A DNA stretch of 58,956 nt from contig MNCI01018161.1 of assembly GCA_015680685.1 (NCBI GenBank), positions 50,911-109,866 on the forward strand, read 5' to 3'. The stretch's first letter is position 1. Each line of letters begins with the position of its first letter. Origin of the DNA: Gnetum montanum (Eukaryota; Streptophyta; Gnetopsida; Gnetales; Gnetaceae). This document shows, in pieces, positions 47,249 to 58,370 of this stretch. Position numbers and translations under genes: made by a program. The notes beneath the pieces are model-generated. The model was not told the origin of the DNA, ran no database searches, and saw only the letters and a program-made list of their open reading frames with translations.

Positions 47249-47400
47249 NNNNNNNNNNNNNNNNNNNNNNNNNNNNNNNNNNNNNNNNNNNNNNNNNNNN
47301 NNNNNNNNNNNNNNNNNNNNNNNNNNNNNNNNNNNNNNNNNNNNNNNNNNNNNNNNNNNNNNNNNNNNNNNNNNNNNNNNNNNNNNNNNNNNNNNNNNNN
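47249..47400. other. Assembly gap (152 N) inside D1
   Basis: Run of N within the U5 side of D1. A further single N lies at 46693. Confidence 0.95.
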
Positions 47401-47804
47401 TATTTCTAGTTTTCTTGTGGAACTATCTCTTTCTCTGGGGAAAATTAGGAGTAGATTGCGGAGTTGTGCTCAAATGTTTTTGCAAAATTTTATTTGTTAC
47501 AAGTAGGTATTATAAGGACCACGTAGACTAGGCAGTTGAAAAAAATAGGAAATTTTCAAGAACTCACAGTACTTGGCAAAGTTGGCTGAATCTCTTTAAA
47601 GTAAGTCATTTGTAGTTTACATACAACACAATCGTTACATGTCTCATAACCGCATGCCGCAACAGCACATACACATACTCACATTAACTACTAAGTTTAT
47701 TTGGAGGTATCTAGGCCTTAGTGTTGCCAGAGACCAGCAGGCACCTAAATCCTGTTTGAGGATACTCGTTGGTGGTCGCGTCCCAAACGGTCGCCAACAG
47801 CTAT

Positions 47805-49704
47805 ATTCTTCCTTGTTATGACCTTGTTTTATCTTGTTTTGCATGGCTTTACCTTGCTTTGCCTTATAATGATCTTTTGTTGCTTTGTTAAGTCTTGTTT
47901 CATCATGTTTTGTCCTTAATTTTTCTCATTTTGCTCTATTATTACAACTATTTTGCATTATTTTAACATTATTTAACAATTTTATCATGCAGATAGTACT
48001 TGATGTGCTTACGTTGACATGTAGGATTAAACTAAAAGGGAAAGGAACCAATTTGACTATTCTTGGAGCCTAAGGGAACCATTCTTATTATGTTTCTTAA
48101 CCAAATGGCCATGAACACTTAAGCCTTGAGCCTTGAAACCTTTGATCATGTACACTTAGCATCCTAGAATGTCCTGACTACCCTTAACCTTGAAATGAAA
48201 AATATCACAAAGGGTTCCTTGATTGAATTCCCCATTTCAAACCATGATGGTGAGGAGAAAACACATGAAACCGAGTTCCTTGCTAGAACTTAAGTTTACT
48301 CAAGAAATTATCAATCCATGCAAGTCAACATAAAGCCCTCACATAGTCCTGATTGCATCTTACATTGACATATTTGATTTTAGCATTATTGACCTTCTAT
48401 TTTTAGGTTTAAACAAATGATTGACATTGATGATCCTTATAGCCTATAACAAGCAAGACTATGTGACTTGTTGTTTCTTTTGGTAGTATAAGATACTAGA
48501 TATTTTATATAAATTTGTGAAACAAAGTACAAATTTCTCATGTCTTATGAGTTGTAACTGAAGGTAGCCAATATTCTGCTTGTTACCTCATGTGGTCTTA
48601 TGTAATCGTATGTATTTTTAAACTTGTTTTCTCATTTTCTTGGAGTTGTGCTTGTAAGATGAAGCCTGAAGTCATTATAGAGGTGTCACTCATCATAGTA
48701 GTGAATTATCACATAACCTTGATGCATGACATTTGGTTACCTTGTTCAACCTTGCCAATAGTGCTTCCCTTACATCATTTCTATTACCCCTCTTGAACCA
48801 TATCCCCATAGCCAAAGTATAGCCTTCCTTGCATTGCTAAGAATAAGACATATGTTCAACATTCATGCATCATGGTCTTACAACATCTACTTTGACATAC
48901 TCTATTATCAAGTTCATTGAGTATAATACATCTCATTCAATGAGAAAATGAAACAAAATTTGGCCTTAGCAATGAAAGCCAATGAAGGTTTCACCCCCTA
49001 AAAAATGAATGGGGGAAGAAAATTATGAAGAAAACCATGAGGCCAATGTAGCTTAAAGCCAATTCAATTAATGGCTCTAGAAAAAGGAGCTGAGTGGTTA
49101 AAGAAGCCTAAGAGTGGAGTGCTTGTTCCTCTAAGATACCATTAGGTAACTAGTAGTTTGAGCACAAAGCACAAGACCTTTTCAACTAATACACATGTCA
49201 CTACCATACCACAACCATGATGTCAACATTTGGAGTTCTTTATTAGTTCATGTGACCATCCAAATAGCTAAATTGATCATTTCGTAATAATCAATATAGC
49301 CTTTATCTCATCTCAAACTCATTACATTCCATTGTGGCCTTATTTCACCATCATAATTACTCTTTAGCATGATTTGACAATGATCAAATTGAATGTGAAA
49401 CCCAACTATGAAAATTCATGTTACAACATTTTGACATTACAACCTTTACCATTAAGCTTGAGGTAAGATCTTGTTGTAAATGAAAGATTTGCAATTCATG
49501 GGATGCAATCTTGCATATTTTAACTTTTTGAGACGAAAAAATATCTCTTAAACTATTATAACCTCACTTCCTAGGTGGAAAAAGTTATGTCATGTCTATA
49601 TCTTGGCTTTGGAAGGATAAAAATGCCTTGGGAGTTGTCATATTTAGTATTTACATGGCTTTTATGTTGGCCATAGCCAAAACTAAGCTGGAACCACCTA
49701 CACC
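47805..49704. other. Anonymous AT-rich DNA between D1 and element C
   Basis: CCTTGTTTTATCTTG-type words at the left, then AT-rich sequence with no sustained frame or terminus. Nothing recognised. Confidence 0.45.
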
Positions 49705-51700
49705 TGTAGCATTTGAAAACATCAATAGTTGGAACACTAAGAGGTCATCAAGCATATAGCCTAACCTCAAATCTGTAGGAGGGCTGTGTTGGAGATAATG
49801 GAAATGGGGCACCCTGAATAGTCTGGTTGATCAGATAAGGACTTGGTGTCTAATATCCATTTGTGAATAGTATTTTTGGAGTGTCACATGCGAAAGTAAG
49901 CACAAACAAGAATGTAACATGCATAACAGCAGGAGCATATCAATGTGCATGTCTTAATACATAATGACAATAGAAATAAACAAGTATGCTAACAGTTTAA
50001 AATATGTGCTATAGAAAAAATAAAATAAAAGTTCAAGTGAGGAAATGCACCACCGCAAGATTGGGGAACTTGACTTTTGATCAAATGATGTGTACAACCG
50101 GTATGCAGTGTCAGACAAGCATAGCTGGGTAGCAAGGAAATATGGTCATAGTCCTTGGAATGTTGCAAACATTGTGCTAATAGACACAAAGGAGCTAAAG
50201 CTTGTTGGGATGATAGTTGCTATGCTATGTAGGTGTGAGTTACAAGTTTCATGCTCAAGTGTGGGAGTGAAGCAAATACTAAGAATGCTCCTAATGTTGA
50301 GATTTTCCACTCATCAACCTTCTATTTGCCAATCTTCTACTGAAGCCAACCCTCAGAATGCTAATTATTGGGGTATTTATAGAGCCAGGGTTGATTGGAG
50401 ACATGGGTTGGACACCATATGTCCTGGGTGCTACATAGGATGAGTGTGAATGTCTCACACTGGCATGCTATGCTCAAAGTTTCAAGCTCAATGGTGCTAT
50501 GCTTGACAAGATAAGAACAGGGACTAAAAATCTACCAAACCATGACCATATTACCCAAACCGCATGTGCCAAAGTTTGAAGAACCATCATGTACCTACAA
50601 AAATGCCCAAAACACATGCAGCTTGGAGCCTATGCTTCCCTCCTCTTCTGAGTAGGGTTAAGCATAGGGAAAATTTTGAGGATCAATAGAGGGTGCAAAA
50701 AATAAAGCAAACCATTCATCTTGGCCACTTGAGAGATGCTAGAGCTAAAATGAAGGTCAATGTTGAGTTCTGGAAGCTTTTGGAAGCATTTGGAGGCATT
50801 TTCCAAATGTTATGCTATCTACACTACCCACCATGATGAAGCATAGCATGAACACTTATAAAAATTTTGTGGTTCTAGCCTACTACACTATCTATGTTGC
50901 ATAGTGTAGTAGAGCGTAGCACTTGTTTCCCTCTAAATTTTGTCAAAATTAAAAATGCCACTCTAGGATGTGGCAAGATAGGCAAAGTGCATCTTCCATG
51001 TCAAAATGGCCTGATACCTCCTCTAGAACCTCTACTATGCTCTACTACGCTGCATAGCATAGCAGAGCATGACATCAATTTTTGGCTGAATTTTGACAAA
51101 AATTGCAATGTTTTTTGTGGAACCTTGATCATACTCCAAGGATGAAGTAGGATAGGTAGCTCCAAAAGTTGAAAAATTGCCAAATGCGCCTTCCATGTCT
51201 GGTTTAACACTTAGGAAATTTGAGTCCCAAAAACTATGCTATGCATTGCTACACTATGCAGCATAGCAGAGCATAACAAACCTCAAAGATAGAAAATTTG
51301 CCAAACTGTTTCATCATCCTTGAGCATCTTTGACAACTCCTAGCCTAGAACCTAGGTGGACTAGCAACTGAGACATTTGTTAAGTTGGAGAGCATAGCAA
51401 GCTTGATAGCTAGGAAGATAGAAAATTTGCCAAACTATTGAGTCCTTCCTCAGTGTCCTTTTGACCACTTCTATCTTGAGATTTGTGCAAAATAGCCTTG
51501 GGAATGGATGCTATGTTGATTGTGTTGGGGAGTGTGGTAGGGAGAATTAGAAAAAATTTTGTGAACGTTAAAACTTCTAGGGTGCTACACTGTCTATGCT
51601 ACACAACATAGCATCATGCTTAGAAAAAATTCTATCCAAGTTTAGACACTTAGACAAATTTGTTGTTGAGTCATAAGAGCCTGAAATTAGTGGTGTTTCA
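49705..51700 (-). repeat. 3' LTR of element C
   Basis: 1996 bases, TGTAGCATTTGAAAAC ... GGTGTTTCA. Minus-strand TATAAATA is the complement of 50374-50381. Purine-rich ATAAATAGGGAC follows on the internal side (minus strand), the polypurine-tract position. Confidence 0.82.
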
Positions 51701-53149
51701 CTAGTCCCTATTTATTGATGTCTGGAGAATTGGCCCAAGGGACATCGATAAAGAATATGAAACACCATGATGAACAAGACACCAACACTATTCATTAGTG
51801 CTTTGTTAGATGATGCTTTGCTATGCTTGAGAGTGCCAAGGAAATGAAGTATGAAAGTATGGAAGGGACTAGGGGATAGGTTCAGAGAGAATGGGTCAAG
51901 GGGACAAGGGATAGTTTGGATGGAATGATAGTTGTGAGACATAATTCCATGATGCTATGTTACCATAGCATGATCCCTCATTGGAGTGCTTGTGAGGGAG
52001 TCACTATGCATAGGTGTCTTTCCCTTTGGATTTTGACCACTCATTAAAGTGCTTAGAGATGGTTGATCCAAGGCTGAGATAGTTGCAAAACTATGCCATT
52101 TTCCTTGGGCACTTATCTTGTTTGATTTTCCCATTTTTTATTTTATTTTTTTTATTTTTTCCTTTTTTTAACGATGAATTGCACACCCGTATCCTCTTAA
52201 AGGCAACTAGGCAACCATATCATTACTGTAGGCCATGGGTTTCCTCCTCAGGATGATTTGCATTACATTCAGGTGGGGTATTGACCTGCATACAAAGGCT
52301 TCCCATGGGATGAGTTGCATTACGTTCGTCATGGGTTTAGTGGTTAAGTGTGGGAAGGGATTTCATGTGCATTTGGGAAGCTTACAAGGGATGTTGAAAA
52401 TTGCAAGAGTAGGAGGTAGAGGTTAGGTTAGTTAAGGGGATATTAGGGTATGCACTCTCAAGTAGCTAGGCCAACTAAAGTGGGTACATTGGAACAATGT
52501 AGTGTCTCATTTTTGTGGTGAAACGCATTTATGAACGATGCCATCCAAGCTTTATCCTACAAATGAAACATAGAGAAAATGAGATAAAATAACCACCATA
52601 TGAAGTGAGGGCAAAGTCCTACTTACCTGAGATACTACAAGAGTTGTAACTGCTATGTCTGGTGCATGCAATGTCTAAAGTAAGAAGGCCAATGTAGGCA
52701 TTGGTGGTGGTAGGCTGGAAAGCTCTAGCAGCCACACTAGAAGTGAGCGCTCAAGAGGCTAGGAGCAATGATGATGCAGGTGCTCAGGAATCCTCACCAA
52801 AGGCTAGAGCTAGAAAATCTAGCAACAGGGTGAGAAGCCAAGCTACTAAATGCTCTTCTAGAATTTGAAAATGGTGAAGGCTGGAGGATGGCAATGTTGT
52901 GGCTAGGTCACAATATTACTGGGGCTCCAAAAAGATGTGTTGAAGAAGAGAGCTATGACTAGGATGATCAGCAATGGTGGTGGTATCCCTGGAAAGTTAG
53001 CAAGATGTCCAACGACATCTTTAGAAGATTAAGAAGATGCCAAGGATGACGATGTTGCAAATGTTATAGAGGATGGGTAGACAATGGAAGATGGGAAGTA
53101 TTATTGCTCGCTTGTTCACAAGACCTTGTAGGTTGAACCATAGATGCTA
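51701..53149 (-). other. 3' noncoding region of element C
   Basis: Matches A 5347-6480 and B 22227-23029 in patches (TTTTTATTTT-rich block near 52130, CACTCTCAAGTAGC, GCTTTATCCTACAAATG). No coding region recognised. Confidence 0.6.
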
Positions 53150-53465
53150 GATTGTGAACCTAATTTCAAGTCTTGGTAGATCACTAGTTGTGTTAGTTTA
53201 AGGTCACAATAGACTGTGATATGAGTTTAAGGTCTGGGTGGACCATGTTGTGCAAATTTAAGGTCCTAGCAAATCATCATGCTAGTTTAATATCGTAGAA
53301 AGCAGTGGATGGCTAGTTTAAGATCATAGCGGACCATGTTGTGGGTGCCAGTTTCATGTCATGGACCAAGGACATTCTATGCTACTTTACATCATGGCAA
53401 ATGGTCTGTGCCAATTTAATGTCATAGCAGATGTTTTGTGCTAGTTTAATATCATAGTGCACATC
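53150..53465 (-). repeat. CTAGTTTAA spacer array of element C
   Basis: About eight degenerate units of the family repeat (GTGCTAGTTTAATATCATAG and variants), directly before the integrase C-terminus. Confidence 0.72.
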
Positions 53466-53519
53466 TTTCTTACCTTGCTTTATTAATGATGTGATACTGC
53501 ATGTTAGGTGTAATATAGC

Positions 53520-54480
53520 TTCAGGTACAAATGGTTGACTATATTGGCAAACTCATTGCCATCTAAGTTAGCAAGCCTAAAAGCTCCACTTTTGTATACC
53601 TTAGTGACCAAGAAAGGCCCTTCCTAGTTAGTTGAAAACTTGTTCGCAGGCTCATGAACAACGTTGAGGACTAGATCCCCTTTCTTGATTTGGCATTGGT
53701 GCAGATTGTGGTGGTGCTTTTTCCATTGTTTATCTTAATACCACATTTGGATGCACTCTTCCTCTGTAGAGTCAAGACCAATGATTCTCAACTCGTTGTT
53801 CTATGCCTCATCCATGAAGTTTGAGAGGATCATGCAAAGCAACGGGACCTATAATTTAAAAGGCAATACGGCTTCAAACCCATATATGAGACTATAATGT
53901 GTCTTACCTATTGTAGTTATACATGTTGTACAGTATCCCCAAAGTATGTAGATGAGTTTCTCATACCATTATCATTTTCTATTGCTAATCATCTTCTTCA
54001 GATGTTTGAAAATGGCCTTATTGGTGGATTTCAGTTGGCCATTTGATTGAGGATAGTACGATGATGAGAAGGAGTGTTTAATGCCAAGGCTTTGACAAAA
54101 ATATTTAGTTTCTACACAACTAAATTATGGCCCATTGTCTATAACAATAGTCATAGGGAGGCTGAATCGGGTTACTATATTGTCTAGGATAAATTTGCAA
54201 ACTTGTTGAGATGTGGTCTTCCTAAGGGAAATAGTTTCTACCCACTTCATGAAATACTTAGTTGGGCTAATAATGAAACTATGTCCCATAGAACTTAGGT
54301 GTTATGGGCCCCATGATATCTAATCCCCAACATTTAAAGGGCTATGTGATTTGCGTAGTGTGCAACTTAGTAGGTGATACATACATTGCATCTTCTAACC
54401 TTGGAAATGCAATTGTGTTCCATATAAGGCTAGTCGTAGCCTAGACATCTAATTTTTTCCACCATTGCCCTAGGAGCTAT
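53520..54480 (-). pseudogene. Integrase of element C
   Basis: Collinear with B 23515-24480 at the DNA level, with shared blocks at the C-terminus (GTGACCAAGAAAGGCCCTTC, i.e. WEGPFLV on the minus strand), the GTGATTTG / WGLDIMGP region (about 54300-54335) and the cysteine-rich H2C2 end near 54380-54400. Frames are broken by stops and the central catalytic part has decayed. Confidence 0.7.
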
Positions 54481-54559
54481 ATGCCCTCCACATAGTCCCT
54501 CATGGATTTGATCAATGATTCTTTGTGCTTCATTGCCACTAATGCAAGTTAGCAGTATC

Positions 54560-55690
54560 CCATCATAAGATCTATGATAGAAAGCATTGTTATCGTGCTT
54601 ATTTTTTCACTGTGTCCTTTTTCATAGATGTCAAGGTTTGTGGAGGATTTCCATGTTGGAGGTATGCTTTGATGTCATCATACCATTCTTGACTGTGGGC
54701 TACACTTACAGACATGATACTTATGGTGTGAATTATAGGGTCAATGCATTCTACTATTGAAGTGGGTATGGTAGCAAACATATTTGGCAATATGCTTAAA
54801 GCTAAAGTGGCTAATGCATTAGCTATAATTTTTTCATTTTGGGAAATGTGCTGAACATCTAAGGTTTCAAATTGTTTTAGTAAGTATTTCGCCAAATCAC
54901 AGTAAGGCTATAAGTGCTATGCTTTACAGGTGTAGACCCCTATGACTTGATTAATGACTAACTGTGAATCACCTCATATTGCTATATTTTGGATCCCTAA
55001 CTCCTGAGCTACTAGAATGCCCCTAAGGAGACCCTCATATTTTGCTACATTATTTGTACAAAGAAATGCAAAGTGGTATGCAAAAGGTCAGATCTCTCTG
55101 GAGGGAAGTGTGATAACAATAATGGCACTACCACCTTGTGTGGTCGAGGCATCGTCAAAGTGTAAAATGGCCTCGAAGTCTACAAGTACCAAACTTATAC
55201 TACTAACATGTTCATCTAGGAATTCAGGATCTATCATTGCCTGGTCATCTGTAGGTGAAGCCATAAGTTGCATGGCTATTGCTTGACCCTTTGTGGATGA
55301 CTACACTATGTAATGTAGGTAAAATTCATGATTATTGCTTTCCATCTAGCTATTTTGCTACTTTCATACATGTTGGTTGTAATGGCCCTAAGTATATTAC
55401 TCTTGCAAATGATGTTGACCTAGTTATGAAATAGGTAGTGTCTCAATTTTTTGAGTGCAAACACTAAGGCAAGAAAAATTTTCTCTACATCATTGTATTT
55501 TTCCTTGCAAGCTATTAGTGCATGACTTAGGTAGTAAATAGGAATTTCAGAACCATCGTCTCTCTTTTGATAGAGCAAGGAACCAATGGACATATCTAAA
55601 GTTGCAAGGTAAATGTAGAAAGGATTATCTCTTTGTGGAGGATAAATGGTAGGGAGATGAACAAGCTTCTTTTTTAAGTTATTGAATGCC
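54560..55690 (-). pseudogene. RNase H and second RNase H-like domain of element C
   Basis: Two open minus-strand frames. 55273-55088 contains ILHFDDASTTQGGSAIIV, the start of the additional RNase H. 54895-54599 contains KYLLKQFETLDVQHISQNE followed by ANALATLALS, its end. The RT-proximal Ty3 RNase H is represented around 55440-55690 in broken form. The same order is in B. A dual RNase H is a known property of the Tat branch. Confidence 0.75.
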
Positions 55691-56515
55691 TCTTAACATT
55701 GGTTTGTCCACTAAAATTTGGCTCCTTTTTTGAGTAAGTGTTGCATTGGATGCAACTTATTAGTCAATCTTGTGATAAATCTTTGTATGAGCTACACCTT
55801 GCCTTGCAATCCATGTAGCTTTTTAAGGTTTATGGGTGGTGCTAAGTTGATAATGGCCTTAAATTTGTCTGGGTCTATGCATATTCTTGTTTTTTATATT
55901 ATAAAGCCTAACATGCATCTAGTTTTCACACTGAAGACATACATTTTTGGATTAAGATGAAGGTCATGCCTACGGTAGTGTTGAAGGACCAGGTTCAAGT
56001 CATTTTCATGACCAGGAGCTTTCTCGGATTTGATTGCTATATCATCCACATAATCATTTAGCTATTCTAAAAGATAATCACTAAAGATGTAATTCATCAC
56101 ATGTTGGCATGTTGCTCCAGCACTTTTTAGTCCAAAGGGCATCATCATATAACAAAACATTCCCCAAGGGGTCATGAAGGTAGTAGCAAGTTGATGTTCT
56201 AAGTTTATATGGATCTAGTTGTACCTTGAGAACCCATCCATAAAGGATAACAAGGCATGGCCAATGGTAGTATCAACAAGTTGGTTGATACTGGGCACTG
56301 GGAAGTTGTCCTTGATGGTTGCCTTATTTAAATCTTGAAAGTCTATGAAGATGCATATTCCCTCGATTTTCATAGGGACAACTACAATATTTGATACCCT
56401 ATCTACATAATCGACTACACAGATGAACCCATCTTGGTAAAGTTTAGTAATTTCATTATGTATGGCTAATGCAATTTCTATATGAATTTTGCGAGCTTTT
56501 TGTTTAACTACCTTG
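55691..56515 (-). pseudogene. Reverse transcriptase of element C, N-terminus cut off
   Basis: The minus-strand frame 56515-56215 reads ALAIHNEITKLYQDGFICVV, VSNIVVVPMK, FIDFQDLNKATIKDNFPVP and ALLSFMDGFSRYN. Downstream are NYIFSDYL-like and YVDDIAIKS (about 56060-56034) motifs, the catalytic box with both aspartates, then LNPKMYVF and LHGLQGKV. Element D2 interrupts the frame upstream of ALAIHNE. It retains more RT motifs in frame than B but has TAG stops after the catalytic box. Confidence 0.85.
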
Positions 56516-56689
56516 TGTTGGCACATTTTGGCCATTTCATGGAACAGGCTTTATAAGGTTATGGTGATTTTTGAAAAATTTAAAAGAGATTTTTGAAATT
56601 CTGTTTCTTCACCTTGAAGTCTACCATGTTGATTAAGACAATCTTATGGCTAATTGGTTCGCATCCACAAAGGCATGGTTGAATGTCCA

Positions 56690-56836
56690 AAAATCTTAGA
56701 GGCCTTGTCCAACTTGCATCCTTGAATCAACCAATACATAAAAGTTGCAGAGCCTCCTTCCAAGGATCATGTTGCCCATATGCAAAAATCTTACCATTCC
56801 ATGGGATTTCATTCCTTGTTGGCATTCGGGCAAAAA
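56690..56836 (-). pseudogene. Captured PPR-protein fragment in D2
   Basis: The minus strand reads ARMPTRNEIPWNGKIFAYGQ then HDPWKEALQLL. This matches the plant pentatricopeptide-repeat pattern MP-RN--SWN-MI-GYAQHG---EAL-LF, from the PLS-type PPR proteins that act in organelle RNA processing. Only about one repeat is recognisable. A TGA follows near 56730 and the rest is decayed. It joins, near 56836, plus-strand coding DNA of an unrelated protein, so the unit is chimeric. Confidence 0.7.
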
Positions 56837-57735
56837 TGAGCCTAGAGTCATCAACAATTAAGTTTGATAAAAAGATAAATGTGCTGAAAAATAGTACTGG
56901 GACTATAGCAATGGAATTTAAACCAGAGATAGAACTAGAAAAAGAAATCACATCCTTGCTCCAGGATAAAGGCGTGGTGGATGCCCAAAACAAAGATGGT
57001 AAGGTGATAGTTGAGGATGTAAAGAAACTACCAGGGGGCCATGTGTCTTTGTTGAATTTGATAGTGTGGAGGGGGCATCTGCAGCTTTAAAGAATATGTC
57101 CAGACGATTAGGTTGTATTAAGATCGAGTATAGGTTTTAGAAAAAGATCTATCTCTGAGAAGCTGGTTCCATTCCAAGTTTCATAGGTATAAGTCAAATT
57201 CTGAAGGCATGTCAGAACCCATGCTTAAACTGAAAAGGCTTCTAGATTAGTTTCAAGCATAGAAACCTAATTTGATTTCTTAAAATGAGACCAACTGTGG
57301 CAGATCTCAAGGATGAAAGGAAGGTGTATGTCTTATGACAATCTAACCAAATTTGTGCACTATGATCATTCAGTAGCTACAACTAGAAATGAAGTAAATA
57401 GTGTTGCTGCAATGTTAAAAGCTTCATCCTTCTCCTATTTGTAGCCAGGTGGCTTGGTATTTAGATGGTAATCCCGCTACAATGGATGTTTTTGCTGCAT
57501 CAAAACAATTGTGGGTTAGATCACTTCGTAAAGATGTAACAGAATCTTCTCTGACACAAAGGTTTGAAAGTTATGGTCCCGTGGAGCAGGTGTCCCTGTT
57601 TTGTTCTTTGGATTTTGGATTGATTGAATATCAAAATATTAGGGATGCAATCAGAGCTCGGGAAGGTTTACAGGGGACATCACCTTGGGGTTCTACGCTG
57701 CGAGTCAAATTCTTGGATGCAGGCTTAGGTAGCAG
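56837..57735 (+). pseudogene. Captured RRM-protein (SPEN/FPA-like) gene fragment in D2
   Basis: Coding-like plus-strand DNA. It has a Lys/Glu-rich part (56850-57040), then FVEFDSVEGASAALKNMSRR (about 57047-57107, after a one-base shift), resembling the RNP1 end of an RRM, then broken frame. After an acceptor-like CTCCTATTTGTAG (57448) a frame opens with ATMDVFAASKQLWVRSL, RFESYGPVEQV, GLIEYQNIRDAIRAREGLQG and LRVKFLDAGLGSR (57479-57735). That is a full RRM with flanks typical of large plant SPEN/FPA-type RNA-binding proteins. A donor-like GTAGCAG ends it near 57729. The presence of intron-border signals suggests capture at DNA level or from unspliced RNA. The exact orthologue is not established. 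Confidence 0.68.
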
Positions 57736-58370
57736 AGAGGAGGACGGCACTGAAGCAGCGGCAACGACACAGCCATGGCGGACGCTGAAGAGGAGGACGA
57801 CGATGAAGAATCAAACCCTGGCGACGGAGAAGACGACGACACAGACGGTGAGTTCAGGGATGGAGGAAACATCCACGGACTAGAGATCGTTCTGTCCGTT
57901 GCTGCTGAAAGCCAGAAAACATGAAAAGAAGAAGGTCCGCGATCAGGCGGCCGCATCCGCGGAGGATTCAGAGGCTACCGTGAAGGTGAACGTCTTCTGC
58001 GATGAATTTTCTGACAACCAACAGATCACAACCCTACTAACATCAAAGATTAATCCTCTGGGGCATCTTGCGGGTCATCTTCAACCTACGAAAACCCACA
58101 GTTAACTTCAGAGTAATTACACGAAAATTTGCATCAATTGGAAAAGGAATCGTTAGACTTTCCAGCAGATGCTTCTCAAAGTAATACACATGGAAGCTGA
58201 CGGCAACGAGCAGGTTTCAAGATTCAGGCAAAGTGTGTTCTGAGCAGCAGCAGCAGTATTGGCCAATCAGGCCACGTATTTGGATATGAAGAGGGTTGCA
58301 GCATCAGCAACGAACCAACGACGCAGAGGGCCGCGCACAGAGAAAATCTATCAGGCAGTTAGTTTAACTG
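57736..58370 (+). pseudogene. Captured acidic and Gly-rich coding fragment(s) in D2
   Basis: GC- and CpG-rich segment. It reads ADAEEEDDDEESNPGDGEDD (from about 57775), then a Gly/Arg-rich stretch (GGRIRGGFRGYREGE, about 57945-57990), and after several stops NLHQLEKESLDFPADASQSN (about 58130-58180) and SSSSIGQSGHVFGYEEG. Origin unknown. It could be further exons of the RRM gene or a third gene. Composition is sharply unlike the AT-rich U3-like DNA that follows at 58371. Confidence 0.5.

Larger units (their letters stand above)
45837..47799 (+). mobile_element. Element D1: solo-LTR-like unit carrying a host-gene fragment
   Basis: Begins TGTTGGCACA and ends GTCGCCAACA, so the termini are TGTTGGC...GCCAACA. 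Flanked by a perfect five-base duplication GCTAT (45832-45836 and 47800-47804). These are LTR-type ends. The interior has a coding-like fragment (45960-46240), TATAAAAA at 46522-46529 and AATAAAG at 46863-46869, the order of U3-R-U5. The first 33 bases are identical to 56516-56548. The block at about 46845-47036 matches 58807-58956 with only a few differences. The rest is unrelated between the two. It contains a single N and a 152-base N gap. Best read as a solo LTR, though a small complete element cannot be excluded. Confidence 0.8.
49705..56515 (-). mobile_element. Element C: Tat-like Ty3 element, 5' part cut off by D2
   Basis: Same family and strand as A and B. From the left: 3' LTR (49705-51700), 3' noncoding region, CTAGTTTAA array, integrase, dual RNase H and RT up to 56515, where D2 begins. 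The insertion falls in the RT N-terminal region (equivalent to B near 26510). The rest of C (gag, protease, 5' LTR) should lie beyond D2, outside the window. The left flank is ACACC (49700-49704). It has the best preserved pol of the three Tat copies, including an intact YVDD box. Confidence 0.82.
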
